Assembly (NCBI RefSeq): GCF_002104995.1
Contig: NW_024468251.1
Coordinates: forward strand, 248,001 to 312,000
Reading direction: 5' to 3'
DNA length: 64,000 bases
Source: Linderina pennispora
Lineage: Eukaryota > Kickxellomycota > Kickxellomycetes > Kickxellales > Kickxellaceae
Below are positions 1-9,218 of the stretch, in pieces (the stretch's first letter is position 1; every line of letters begins with the position of its first letter). The position numbers and the translations under genes were made by a program. A model generated the notes under the pieces. It was not told the DNA's origin, did no database searches, and worked only from the letters and a program-made list of their open reading frames with translations.

Positions 1-1
1 C

Positions 2-3000
2 ACTGAGATTCAGGCGCTGAATGTCGAGTCTGCTAAGACCACTGCGAATATTGCACAGCTTACTCACCGCATCAGCGATATGCAGCAGATGCTAGCAACA
101 AACTCTAGCCAGATATCGCAGCTAGTGACTCAAGTGTCATTGCTTGTGGAGCGTACGGCAAGAGCGGAGAGCGAGGTAGGCCATGTCAGGGATACCATGG
201 ATGGAGCGATACGAGTAGTGACCGACGCCACCCACCAGCAAATTACGGAGGCACTGGATGACTTTCGCAGAGATGCTAAGCCCAATGAGGTCGACAATAA
301 CACTAAGCCTCCGGACATTACAGAGACCCGTACGCACATTGTGGATGAAACTGCCCCTACCCCACCCAGTCCACTAGCGGCAGCACGCCCAGCAACCTAC
401 CGCAACGGCAACCGAGGACAGTCCGATGATGTCCGTAACTACAAGCACGATGCTGCTGACAATCAAGCTGCAAGCAATGTACGTGGCACTCCCTCCCGCA
501 ACAACCAGCGTGACCGCCAAGTCAACTACCAAGATTACCATCGTGGGGCCCATCGTCTGCACTTTGTGCACTATGCATCCCCAGACCGTATGAACTCGGG
601 TGGTGTTGAGGGATTTTCAGGACAAGCTGGGAACAAACCGGATACATGGTACACCCCAGCCCAGGCCCCGCCTTTTCACCCGAGCCAGCCAACCCACTTT
701 AGTGATGGTGTGATTATGGATGACAGATCCAATCCATTTTCGAGCCCGCTACCCACTGGTCAGCACAAGTCCCCACTCCGGGCAACAGGTGCACTCCTTG
801 GTGGTTTTGCAGTTGGTGACCTGAACCAGGTCCTCCCATTCGATCCTGATGCGAACCGTCGCAAATTGCCTGATAAGTTGCCATCAATGAAACCTACTGA
901 TAGGAACTTTGTGAGCGACCCCATTGACTACCTAACGGAAATCGAGACAATCCTGCTCAGTAATAACTACCCGCTACAGTTCTGGGGCGCACGTGCCATT
1001 CTGGTTGGCCTGAAACCCACGACACAGCGCAGGTTCCTCGATGCCTTACGGACTAACCCGGCACGCTCATGGGATGATACTAAACTGCGACTGCTAGAGA
1101 CATCCCCGACAATGCTGACACCCACATATGCACAGGAGGTCATCAGACAGCTACGATTGGACATTTACCAGCCATTCGCTGATTTCATTGATGAATTTGA
1201 GAAACTGCGCCTGACAGCATTATACCGTGCTTCGCAACCAGGCACCATTCAGCTCTTCTTGGAGGCCCTACCATTGCAGCTACGTGGACTAACACTCAAC
1301 TTTATGAATGCCCGACCCGCTGATGCCCAGGACCTCTCACAGATCTACAAGTTTGTCATGGAGTCCGAGACCGACTTTGCTCTTATGCTTGGACATGGAC
1401 GCGCTGGCCAGGAATGGAAGCAGCGTCACACATACCAGTCCACGTATATGACCCAGTACAAACAAAACCAAGGTCGGATTGGCCAGCATATGCCGACCCC
1501 AGAACAGAGTGCCGCAGCAAGGACGCCCCGCCCAAATGCACCCAATCGCACCAGGACCACTAACCAGCGACCTCGCAATGACCCGACGACACCCAGGCAT
1601 GTACATGTAAAGCACATGGACATCAGCACTAGCGAGACTCTACGGACAGATTCTGGCGATGACCTGGATGATAACGAGTCAGATGTGGGCGATACAGAGG
1701 CACAGGAGGATTATGTGGACTATGCCAGCGACGACGACTCCATCGACCTGTTCATGATTGATGTTGAAGTAGCTACAGCGGATAGGGTAACACCTCCATT
1801 GCCAACTATAACCAAGCTGGATCCATATATCATCCCCATCACACTAGTAGGGCATTCAGCACAGGTCCACACACAGGGTTTACTTGACACAGGCGCACGA
1901 CATACATGCATCACGAGAGCACTAGCGGAAGAGCTGTCCTGTGAGATTGCCCCAGCCAGTGGCACCATCGTTTTGGCTGTGGCCGAGTCAAGTGTTCCAC
2001 GACTCGGCACTACCAATATCACACTGCAGACAACTCAGCATACCATCGCACTCATGGTCGAGGTCCTACCAGGCTCCTGCTCACCACCAGTCATTATCGG
2101 CCGGGATGTTATCAGTACCTATGGATTACAGGAGCTGATGGCGGTCACAAAGGACAGAGGCGACCACCCGCTGATAGCATCAGAATTACCAGACATTCCG
2201 GATCCAGAACCGATGCCGCTCTCTGAGACTGCTGTCAAAGTCAAAGCTGCACTCGCTAATGAACTGGAGGCCAATGCTAGGTTCGATCGGTCACAACCGT
2301 GCCCACTACCTGATGCAGTGGTACATATACCGACGACTGTCAACCCACACAACCAGCGACGGCAGCCACGCTTTGCACCAGCCGAATCGGCAATTTGTGA
2401 TGCGCAGGTGACAGCATGGTTAACAGATAGGGTCATTGTCCAAGCACCACCCGGATGCACCTCCAACTCGATGCTGTTCCTCGTGCCGAAGAAGGACCTG
2501 CAGGGGCGATTGACGGGAAAACGTGGAGTTGTTGATTTCAGGGCATTGAACCAGCTAACACGTGACGATGTGTTCCCACTGCCCACACCACAGGAGATCT
2601 TTCAAGATCTGGCAGGCAGTACATTGTTCACCACCCTTGACTTGACACAGGCATATCATCGTTTCCCTGTCGCTGAGGCTGACCAGCCAAAAACGGCGTT
2701 CACTTGGGCCGGTGAGCAGTATGTATTCGCACGAGCACCTTTTGGGTTAAAGAACTTGCCAGCCCAATTTCAGCGCGTCATTTCACGGTTATTGCGCAGA
2801 TGCACATTCGCACGTGCATATATTGACGATATCGTTATATTCTCACCAGACCTTACATCTCACATTGATCATGTGCGTCAGGTGGTAGCATTACTCACAT
2901 CGGCACTACTACCACTGAACATTGACAAGTGTCATTTTGCCCAGCAGTCGGTCAAACTTCTTGGTTTCATAGTCTCTGGTGACGGCCGCAAATCTGACCC

Positions 3001-5425
3001 AAACCGTGTTCAAGCGTTACTTGATTGGCCGTTGCCAACGACGCGCACAGAGCTACGTTCATTTTTGGGCACTGTCAACTATATCCGTGAGCATATACCA
3101 TTCTTGCACCGACTTCTGCCACCACTCGACGACCTGCGCACAGGGAAAGGCAGAGATAAACTAGCGCTTACGCCTGAGTACAAGCACACTGTGACCATAG
3201 TTAAACAAGCTATTGCCCAGTCGGTAGCCTTGTTCCACCCTCACCCCGAGTGGCCACTATTCGTGGCAGCGGACGCATCTGACAGAGGTATTGGGGCGGT
3301 ACTATACCAGCAAACACCAGCGGGACAGAAGCGGTTTATCAGTTTCCAAGCCAAGGCATTGTCCCCGAGCCAACAGCGTTACCCCATCACGCAGCGAGAG
3401 CTACTGAGCCTTGTGTTTGCACTTACCCGTTTTCGTGAGTTCCTTTACGGCCGATATTTCACTGCGATAACTGACCACGCAGCACTGACATGGTTACACT
3501 CGCAACACGAACTTACGCCCATGCTTGCCAGGTGGTATACCATACTGCAGGAGTTTAATTTTAGGCTCGAGCACCGTGCCGGCATATTGAACATACTCCC
3601 GGATGCCCTCTCTCGCCTCTTCGCAAACACAACGGTAGCAGCGATACACACATCCTCTGCCTTTACAGTGCGTGCTTTCCAGAGATACCCGGATATCGCA
3701 TTACCAACGAGACGGCATATTGGAGATGCTGGGTGGGATATATCAGCAGCTCAGGATACCACCATTCCCCCACTGCAACGCTGTAAGGTACCCACGGGTC
3801 TATTCCTGGAGATACCCCCATCTTGCTACACCCGCATCGCTCCACGATCCGGACTAGCCTCAAAGGGCATAGACATCGCAGCAGGAGTAGTGGACTCATC
3901 ATACCGTGGTGAGATCATTGTGCTTATGATCAATACCACAACTCAGCCATTCCGCATCCACCGGGGCATGCGTATTGCACAGCTACTCTTCGAACAGCTG
4001 GCACCAGTCACATCACTAACGGCAGTCCCATGCTTAGAGGAGCTCCACGGGACCACCAGGGGAGTGAATGGTTTCGGATCAACAGATGTCACAGCACTGA
4101 TGACAGACACCATTACTGCCATGCCACCACGTGAACTACGCGAGGAGATCATACGGCAGGCGCACGCATTGGGTCACTTCAAAGGCGCAACAATGGCTGC
4201 AGCAGTACGGGGCGATGGCTACGATTGGCCTACATTAGAGAAGGAGTGTAAGGACACAGCAGACCGGTGTAAGATATGTCAGGCATTCTCAGCAAAGAAC
4301 CCAAGGCCGCAGCCCCTGATACCAGTCACAGCGAAGCGACCGATGGACCATATTGCCGTTGACCTTGCGGGCCCAATGCGGATAACTGAGGCAGGCAATA
4401 CTTTCATTTTCGTTGGAGTGGATGTATTCACACGGTACATGTTCTTATATCCACTACCAGATAAGACGGCGGTATCAGTAGCAAGAGTACTCATCCACAT
4501 AGGCTCATCCTTTGGTTTCCCGAAAGTCATACAGTCGGACAATGGTCGTGAATTCGTGAATGCAACACTCGAGTTCCTAACACAGGCCACAGGGATTGAG
4601 CACAGGAGAACAACGCCATATAACCCATCAGCGAACGGATTAGCCGAACGAGCAGTTCGCATTTGCAAGGAACGTCTTCAAGCCATGGGCCTTAGCGCAA
4701 TGACCGAATGGGATGCCCACTTGCCACTGGTCCAGTACGCATGTAATGCCCGATTCCACCGCGCTATTGGAATGACTCCAGCAATGGCGATGTTCGGCCG
4801 CGACCTGCTATCCCCGCACATTCTTACGAGACAACAAAACCAACTGACAGATGAACTCACTATCCAACAGCTAGCTCATTTTAGAGATGCAGTGATTCAC
4901 CCGACAGTCGCACGTAACCTATCGGAGTACCAAGCGCGCCTGAAGACGACATTTGACAACTCGCGACCGCTAGCAGTATACCGACCCGGAGACAAGGTCT
5001 TGGCACGCATCATGCCGCAACCACCCAAGGGAGCCCCCAAGTTCGAAGGACCATTCATTGTCCATAAAGTGACCCCGAGTGGTGCAGTCGAATTAACCAA
5101 GGCAGAGGGCTACGATGCGCCAGAACCACCAACCCGGCGGGTCCCACCAAAACACTTAGTCCATCTGGAGGACGACCCAGCACCGCAAGACGGTCACCAG
5201 GAGATCGATTACATCCACGGGCATCGCCAACGCCACAGGCAGTGGCAGTTCAAGGTGCACTGGCGGGGCCAATCAGATAATGAAGACTCATGGGAACCCA
5301 TCAAACACTTCGTAGACCCGACAATCATCGCGGCCTATGCAGAGACGTGCAACCCTACGCAGAGAAAAGGAATCCTGAGCGCATTAAGCCGGTTCCTGAC
5401 TACGCGAGCCAAGGCTCCAAGCTGA
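2..5425 (+). CDS. Ty3/gypsy chromodomain retrotransposon Gag-Pol with embedded dUTPase
   Basis: This is a single uninterrupted frame, open to the window's left edge; the first visible ATG is at 80, giving 1781 residues. Domains in order (residues from that ATG): a coiled-coil-like N-terminus, Gag (about 270-450), aspartic protease with LLDTGARHT near 602, reverse transcriptase with the catalytic YIDD near 914, RNase H (about 1050-1180, DASDRGIG and TDHAALTWL), and a complete trimeric dUTPase (about 1210-1335). Integrase follows, with a zinc-binding GH...CKIC segment, the DDE residues in DHIAVDL and QSDNGREF, and the Glu in SANGLAERAVR. A C-terminal chromodomain ends it (about 1707-1755, KVHWRG and SWEP). 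The chromodomain places it among chromoviruses, which use it to target integration to chromatin. Every catalytic motif I can check is intact, so the element is young and possibly active. The dUTPase is the unusual part. Confidence 0.95.
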   Translation, partial: TEIQALNVESAKTTANIAQLTHRISDMQQMLATNSSQISQLVTQVSLLVERTARAESEVGHVRDTMDGAIRVVTDATHQQITEALDDFRRDAKPNEVDNNTKPPDITETRTHIVDETAPTPPSPLAAARPATYRNGNRGQSDDVRNYKHDAADNQAASNVRGTPSRNNQRDRQVNYQDYHRGAHRLHFVHYASPDRMNSGGVEGFSGQAGNKPDTWYTPAQAPPFHPSQPTHFSDGVIMDDRSNPFSSPLPTGQHKSPLRATGALLGGFAVGDLNQVLPFDPDANRRKLPDKLPSMKPTDRNFVSDPIDYLTEIETILLSNNYPLQFWGARAILVGLKPTTQRRFLDALRTNPARSWDDTKLRLLETSPTMLTPTYAQEVIRQLRLDIYQPFADFIDEFEKLRLTALYRASQPGTIQLFLEALPLQLRGLTLNFMNARPADAQDLSQIYKFVMESETDFALMLGHGRAGQEWKQRHTYQSTYMTQYKQNQGRIGQHMPTPEQSAAARTPRPNAPNRTRTTNQRPRNDPTTPRHVHVKHMDISTSETLRTDSGDDLDDNESDVGDTEAQEDYVDYASDDDSIDLFMIDVEVATADRVTPPLPTITKLDPYIIPITLVGHSAQVHTQGLLDTGARHTCITRALAEELSCEIAPASGTIVLAVAESSVPRLGTTNITLQTTQHTIALMVEVLPGSCSPPVIIGRDVISTYGLQELMAVTKDRGDHPLIASELPDIPDPEPMPLSETAVKVKAALANELEANARFDRSQPCPLPDAVVHIPTTVNPHNQRRQPRFAPAESAICDAQVTAWLTDRVIVQAPPGCTSNSMLFLVPKKDLQGRLTGKRGVVDFRALNQLTRDDVFPLPTPQEIFQDLAGSTLFTTLDLTQAYHRFPVAEADQPKTAFTWAGEQYVFARAPFGLKNLPAQFQRVISRLLRRCTFARAYIDDIVIFSPDLTSHIDHVRQVVALLTSALLPLNIDKCHFAQQSVKLLGFIVSGDGRKSDPNRVQALLDWPLPTTRTELRSFLGTVNYIREHIPFLHRLLPPLDDLRTGKGRDKLALTPEYKHTVTIVKQAIAQSVALFHPHPEWPLFVAADASDRGIGAVLYQQTPAGQKRFISFQAKALSPSQQRYPITQRELLSLVFALTRFREFLYGRYFTAITDHAALTWLHSQHELTPMLARWYTILQEFNFRLEHRAGILNILPDALSRLFANTTVAAIHTSSAFTVRAFQRYPDIALPTRRHIGDAGWDISAAQDTTIPPLQRCKVPTGLFLEIPPSCYTRIAPRSGLASKGIDIAAGVVDSSYRGEIIVLMINTTTQPFRIHRGMRIAQLLFEQLAPVTSLTAVPCLEELHGTTRGVNGFGSTDVTALMTDTITAMPPRELREEIIRQAHALGHFKGATMAAAVRGDGYDWPTLEKECKDTADRCKICQAFSAKNPRPQPLIPVTAKRPMDHIAVDLAGPMRITEAGNTFIFVGVDVFTRYMFLYPLPDKTAVSVARVLIHIGSSFGFPKVIQSDNGREFVNATLEFLTQATGIEHRRTTPYNPSANGLAERAVRICKERLQAMGLSAMTEWDAHLPLVQYACNARFHRAIGMTPAMAMFGRDLLSPHILTRQQNQLTDELTIQQLAHFRDAVIHPTVARNLSEYQARLKTTFDNSRPLAVYRPGDKVLARIMPQPPKGAPKFEGPFIVHKVTPSGAVELTKAEGYDAPEPPTRRVPPKHLVHLEDDPAPQDGHQEIDYIHGHRQRHRQWQFKVHWRGQSDNEDSWEPIKHFVDPTIIAAYAETCNPTQRKGILSALSRFLTTRAKAPS

Positions 5426-5436
5426 GCGGAGAGAGA

Positions 5437-5694
5437 TGTGGTTCCAAATCCTTATGATCTTAGGAACCCATGGATCAAGACCTTTAGGCCACAATGGCCG
5501 GCCATACTATTCTGGGCGACCGGCGCCACTACTTAGACGGGCACCTGCCCTTTCACCTGGTGATTCCTCCTTCCTTCTTTCATACAGCATATTTCATACG
5601 TTCAATATACGTCGTGGAAAGGTGCTCGAAAAGTAAACGTGTTCTAGACAGTTGCAGGAGGCTGTCTATCCAAGTGTATCGTACCCGAGACACA
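5437..5694 (+). repeat. Candidate 3' LTR of the retrotransposon
   Basis: It starts TGTGGTTCC immediately after the polypurine tract. It can be closed at ...GAGACACA (5694), which gives inverted TGTG/CACA tips, or three bases later at ...CAACA. The length would be about 258-261 bp. With only one copy in the window the right boundary is a guess. Confidence 0.5.
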
Positions 5695-5740
5695 ACAAGA
5701 GCAAACAAAAAAGGAGAATAATTGAATCTCTGGTGTGCTC

Positions 5741-5881
5741 TTAGCGAGGATAGCACTTGCACTGGTGGGGTCCCGTGCATTCCTGATACCACCCAGGAGG
5801 GCAGGCAGCACGGGGCGCGACGACAGCAGCGGATGCGGCGGACGCGAGAACTACGGCAATGACGATGGCAAATGACTTCAT
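5741..5881 (-). CDS. Small secreted four-cysteine peptide 1 (46 aa)
   Basis: This reading frame is too short for most gene finders. The predicted 46-residue protein begins MKSFAIVIAVVLASAASA, a textbook signal peptide, and has a mature part of only about 25 residues. Its cysteines are spaced C-x7-C-x5-C-x-C (ACPPGWYQEC...CKCYPR), exactly as in the two neighbours at 6672-6818 and 7464-7607. A TATATAA box on the same strand lies at about 5963-5969, some 80 bp upstream of the ATG. Four cysteines would allow two disulfides. I do not recognise the family. A secreted effector or antimicrobial-type peptide is a guess based on size and cysteine content only. Confidence 0.75.
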   Translation of the reverse strand: MKSFAIVIAVVLASAASAAVVAPRAACPPGWYQECTGPHQCKCYPR

Positions 5882-6671
5882 GGCGAAAGAAAAAGCTAGG
5901 CTAGTCGAAAAATATACGAAGCAATGATAATGGTGAATTGGATAGTCCGCTCAGTCGTAGCATTATATACCTGTCTCTCGCAGACGCTGGTCATAGAGCA
6001 ATTCCGTCTACCCCTCTTCATACATTTTACTTTTGGCTAATGCAGTGAATATTCCTTTTTTGGGATAAAACTGATGCCCCGATATGCCAGATGCAATCTT
6101 ACACGCTCTTTGTCAAAAAACTGTTTATATGGGCAGAAGTAGATTCTGCAGTGCAGATCTCTGGAGTAGCTGCAGCCGTGAGAGAACATACCACGCTCTG
6201 CAGTGCCAAGGTCTGGGCTGCATGCCCCCTATGTGCATTCCTTTGGCTGCGTGTCTGTGGAGTGCTCGAAAATGGGAATGTGCTGGTTCCCACAGTTATT
6301 TGTGCTCGGAATTGTCTCGAGGATAATCCACATCCAGCAGATGGAGAAGCGAGCCAATCAGTTTAGCAGCCAGGGATATATGGGGTGGACGGAGTGTCGG
6401 CCATACATGTTTTTGTTTCCATCTCCGCAGTGCGTGGTTGATCGACCTCCCATTCCCAGAACGAGCCAGGTTCCAACTTGACAACCCCTCGGCACATGAC
6501 ACTTGGTGTCGGGTTACAGACTACATGTGTTTTTCCTCACGCTCCTTCGGATGTAGAACCAGCTGCAGACCCAATCATGTCCGGTTGCAATATAATCCAA
6601 TACATGAGAATGTAATTTATTAAACCAATTTGCTTGTGATCAATGTCTAGCAATGGATCACCTCGGCAGGT
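5882..6671. other. Intergenic, no gene seen
   Basis: Spacer between secreted-peptide genes 1 and 2. It holds the TATA box of gene 1 (about 5963-5969). The short open frames around 6084-6500 on both strands lack signal peptides, recognisable domains or cysteine patterns. Confidence 0.6.
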
Positions 6672-6818
6672 TTATCCGACGTAGTAGCAGCCGCAAATCC
6701 TGGGCTCGGGGCAGGCCCACTTCAGGGGCGGCGGGCACTGGTATTTGGGCTCGATAACGCCGGCCGAGACAACAGCGGCGGCAGAGACGATAAGAGCAGA
6801 GAGGGCAGCGAAGTTCAT
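6672..6818 (-). CDS. Small secreted four-cysteine peptide 2 (48 aa)
   Basis: Second tandem member. It begins MNFAALSALIVSAAAVVSAG (signal peptide) and continues to a short mature domain QCPPPLKWAC....CGCYYVG with the spacing C-x7-C-x5-C-x-C. A TATAAA-like box on the minus strand lies at 6888-6893, about 70 bp upstream of the ATG, much as for gene 1. The mature sequence differs strongly from gene 1 apart from the cysteines and the CPP start, while the signal peptides are more alike. This is the usual pattern for fast-evolving secreted peptides. Function unknown. Confidence 0.78.
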   Translation of the reverse strand: MNFAALSALIVSAAAVVSAGVIEPKYQCPPPLKWACPEPRICGCYYVG

Positions 6819-7463
6819 TGCGAGGGCTAGAGGATAGGAAAGATGATGTGTTGATGAATGATGTATGGTGCGGGCTCAGCTCCACGCTTTATATCCTAGT
6901 TTCCTAAGGCTTGCCATGTCTTCTTTGCAAAGAGCATACACGTGTTAGAAGCAATACCAGCTGCTGAATACTCCTTTCGCAAGTAGGGAGGATGTGAAAG
7001 GTCATTCACTCAAGGAGCTGATAGCAAATGTGACAAGGGGGATCGTCCAAAGCGGTCCCTCCAAATTATGTCCGCAATCAGAAACTGCAATGATTGTCCA
7101 ATATATCCTGCAGGCACATGGTTGACGACCGCTGTGAAGAAGGCAGGGTGGGAATTATTTTCATCTAGCACGGTCCCTATTTTTAACCACAAAAACGGGA
7201 GGGTGGTTGTCAGAAACATTACCACATGTGCATTTTCGGCAGCTAGAAATTGGCACCGTGCATATGTGCTCCCTCTTTTTGTTGATAATGTCTCCAGTAT
7301 GGATCATAATACTTGGGATCAGATTATCATGGTCGGGCACAAGTGGGTCCACGGGTAGTGCAGGATCCAGCTGCTATTTCTAGGCTACTTGAACCGTTTT
7401 TATCGACCCAGCTACACTAGTACCATGCCAACAATTTATTTAAACTGGTTTATAATAATGGCG
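6819..7463. other. Intergenic, no gene seen
   Basis: Spacer between secreted-peptide genes 2 and 3 that contains the promoter of gene 2. Two overlapping short frames at 7010-7358 on opposite strands show nothing recognisable. Confidence 0.6.
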
Positions 7464-7607
7464 CTAATTGGGAACGCAGTGGCACACCCGCTTGCTTGTA
7501 CAAATTATGTGGTATCCAGCTGGACAGGATATCACATCATCAGGCAGCAGTGCCGCTAAGGTGCTCGCAGAGAATGCGAGGATGAATGTCAGGCTTGAAA
7601 AATTCAT
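7464..7607 (-). CDS. Small secreted four-cysteine peptide 3 (47 aa)
   Basis: Third tandem member. The frame stays open upstream to 7733, but I chose the internal ATG at 7607 because it starts a clean signal peptide (MNFSSLTFILAFSASTLAAL) that matches the MNF start of gene 2. The mature part SCPAGYHIIC....CHCVPN again has C-x7-C-x5-C-x-C. The three genes lie on one strand with gaps of about 790 and 645 bp, which suggests tandem duplication followed by rapid divergence. Function unknown. Confidence 0.75.
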   Translation of the reverse strand: MNFSSLTFILAFSASTLAALLPDDVISCPAGYHIICTSKRVCHCVPN

Positions 7608-8333
7608 AGCTATAAAGGATAATAATAATATTGGCACAGAGTAAGGGAGGACAAAGGGGTATGCTGGTGGGCCATTTGATTGCAGTGCAAACTTGAGATG
7701 GCGCTTTGGAATAATATTCAACATGTCAACCAACGCTCAACTGTAGTGAGCTATTATATTAAAGTGGCAATTGCCAAGTGCCCGCCAATTACATATTCGT
7801 GACATTGATACTTATATTGTTAATAATGGCAATACTGGTGGCCAAAAGCACAATGACCTACAGCAGCAGACATTCAGTTAATGTGATATTAACAGCAAGA
7901 TGGTCCTTCAATGACATCATAGATATCTCATGATGGCTATATATAACGCATTCATGCTTATCTCTCATTATTGCCTATGCATCATGTAATCTACATGGCT
8001 ATCATCAAGATGAATCGAATCAGCTGCAAGCCAGCTCAGGTCAAGTCTAAGTACCAGGTCAGAAAATTACCACTATCGTCGCTAGTGTCGATCAGCATTA
8101 ATATCTGTGCGCTCTCAAATGACATTGTACAAAAGTAAATGGCATTGTAGTGCTATGACGGACTGCATTCTATGTTTCTATGTATTTTTCATATTCATTT
8201 GTTTTATATCAGTAACCCCAACCTCATGAATATAAAATGATGCGAGCCCATAGCCCAAACTGAAACTCTCTCATCGGAAAGCATACGCCCCATTCCTCTG
8301 CCCCATTCCATCAACCCATTTCTAACGCTGGCT
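7608..8333. other. Intergenic, AT-rich, no gene seen
   Basis: AT-rich spacer with no open frame resembling a protein. It separates the secreted-peptide cluster from the P450 pseudogene. Confidence 0.55.
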
Positions 8334-8807
8334 ATGGGTATCATTTCGGCTTTTGAGTTGGAAAATTTGCTATCCACTTGTACAGTCACAGCGACAGCGG
8401 CAGTTTTTTGTAGGCTATGTAATCTTCACTCTATTCTTCTCCTTTGGCAGTTAATTCCTTGGTCACCTCCTTGCTCGCTTTACATCCTACTACGAGAGGA
8501 CTATAACTGCTCCTGGATATCGTGGTGACAGGTGCGAAGACAATTATTATTGTTTTGGCGATACTGACTTCTCTAGCCTCAACGCTGTGGCGATTCCCGA
8601 TCCTGCCAATTGCAAGTGCATACTTGGTACCATTCTTTTTCCTTCTCAAATGAGTAGGTACCAAGTGTTTGAAACTATCGATAAAAATATGGTCTCAAAT
8701 ACATCACCCAAAGTCAGCGATATGCACCGCAAACTATTCGAGCCAATGCTTAGACAGGGTGTTTTGGCACAGCAAGATCCGATTATTATAGGCTGCGGCG
8801 TTGATGT
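8334..8807 (+). pseudogene. Truncated cytochrome P450 pseudogene
   Basis: Only the N-terminal quarter of a P450 survives, in more than one frame. One stretch (about 8445-8580) parallels residues 45-75 of the intact P450 at 10227 (IPGxLxARFT... then GYRGD against GYQAD). The next stretch (8587-8807) reads PANCKCILGT, MVSNTSPKVSDMHRK and GVLAQQDP, matching PADCRRVLGS, MFSTSEPEVSNMRRR and GYLAQMES there. Similarity stops exactly where the ~358 bp repeat begins (8808), so that repeat or a deletion at its edge removed the remainder. The I-helix, ExxR and haem-binding regions are absent, so no enzyme can be made. Confidence 0.8.
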
Positions 8808-9165
8808 TAGAATCTCAAGATCCGATTACAGTGAACTACATAGTTTTTTATCCTGTTCTTTTTTCTTTTTTCTTCTTTTTGGCTGTCACCTGAGCGATGG
8901 TATAAAGCCTTTTTGCTCGCTTCTCCTTTCCTACTTCTCTTTAGCTTTCTTCATCAATGTATGTTCCTTAACTTTGTCACTTTCTATTGCTGATACGCTC
9001 ACAACGCTCGCATATTTCTGGATTAAGATACCATAACATGACAGTTTATTCAGAATCCGCGCTACACGAAAACTACACACATACTCATATATAAGGTATC
9101 TTTCGCTACTCGTTTCTTATTTTTCTTTTGCCCTACACCACCCACCGTGTGCTTTAGACCTACAA
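8808..9165 (+). repeat. Copy A of ~358 bp dispersed repeat (possible Fanzor left end)
   Basis: Starts TAGAATCTCAAGATCCGA and runs with high similarity to copy B at 12170-12527. It ends around TTTTGCCCTACACCACCCACCGTGTGCT...GACCTACAACA. Copy B leads directly into the Fanzor RuvC region, so this may be the left end of the same element, here without coding sequence. It abuts and truncates the P450 pseudogene. Confidence 0.75.
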
Positions 9166-9218
9166 CACTTTTTACCCATTACACGGTGGGTGGTGTGGGG
9201 CAAGAGGAAAAAGGAGCG
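9117..9218. repeat. Imperfect hairpin, arms of about 30 bp
   Basis: CTTTTGCCCTACACCACCCA... (about 9125-9151) is repeated in inverted orientation as ACACGGTGGGTGGTGTGGGG... (about 9182-9211), separated by about 30 bp. The left arm is also the right margin of copy A. A single left-arm copy recurs at about 9634-9675, and the same motif ends copy B at about 12485-12527. Confidence 0.75.

Larger units (their letters stand above)
1..5695 (+). mobile_element. Ty3/gypsy LTR retrotransposon, 5' end outside window
   Basis: The element comprises the Gag-Pol frame, a purine-rich tract (GCGGAGAGAGA, about 5426-5436) directly after the stop codon, and a candidate 3' LTR. The 5' LTR and primer-binding site lie to the left of the window, so neither LTR identity nor a target-site duplication can be checked. 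The insertion lies about 45 bp beyond the stop codon of a convergent small secreted-peptide gene. Confidence 0.85.
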
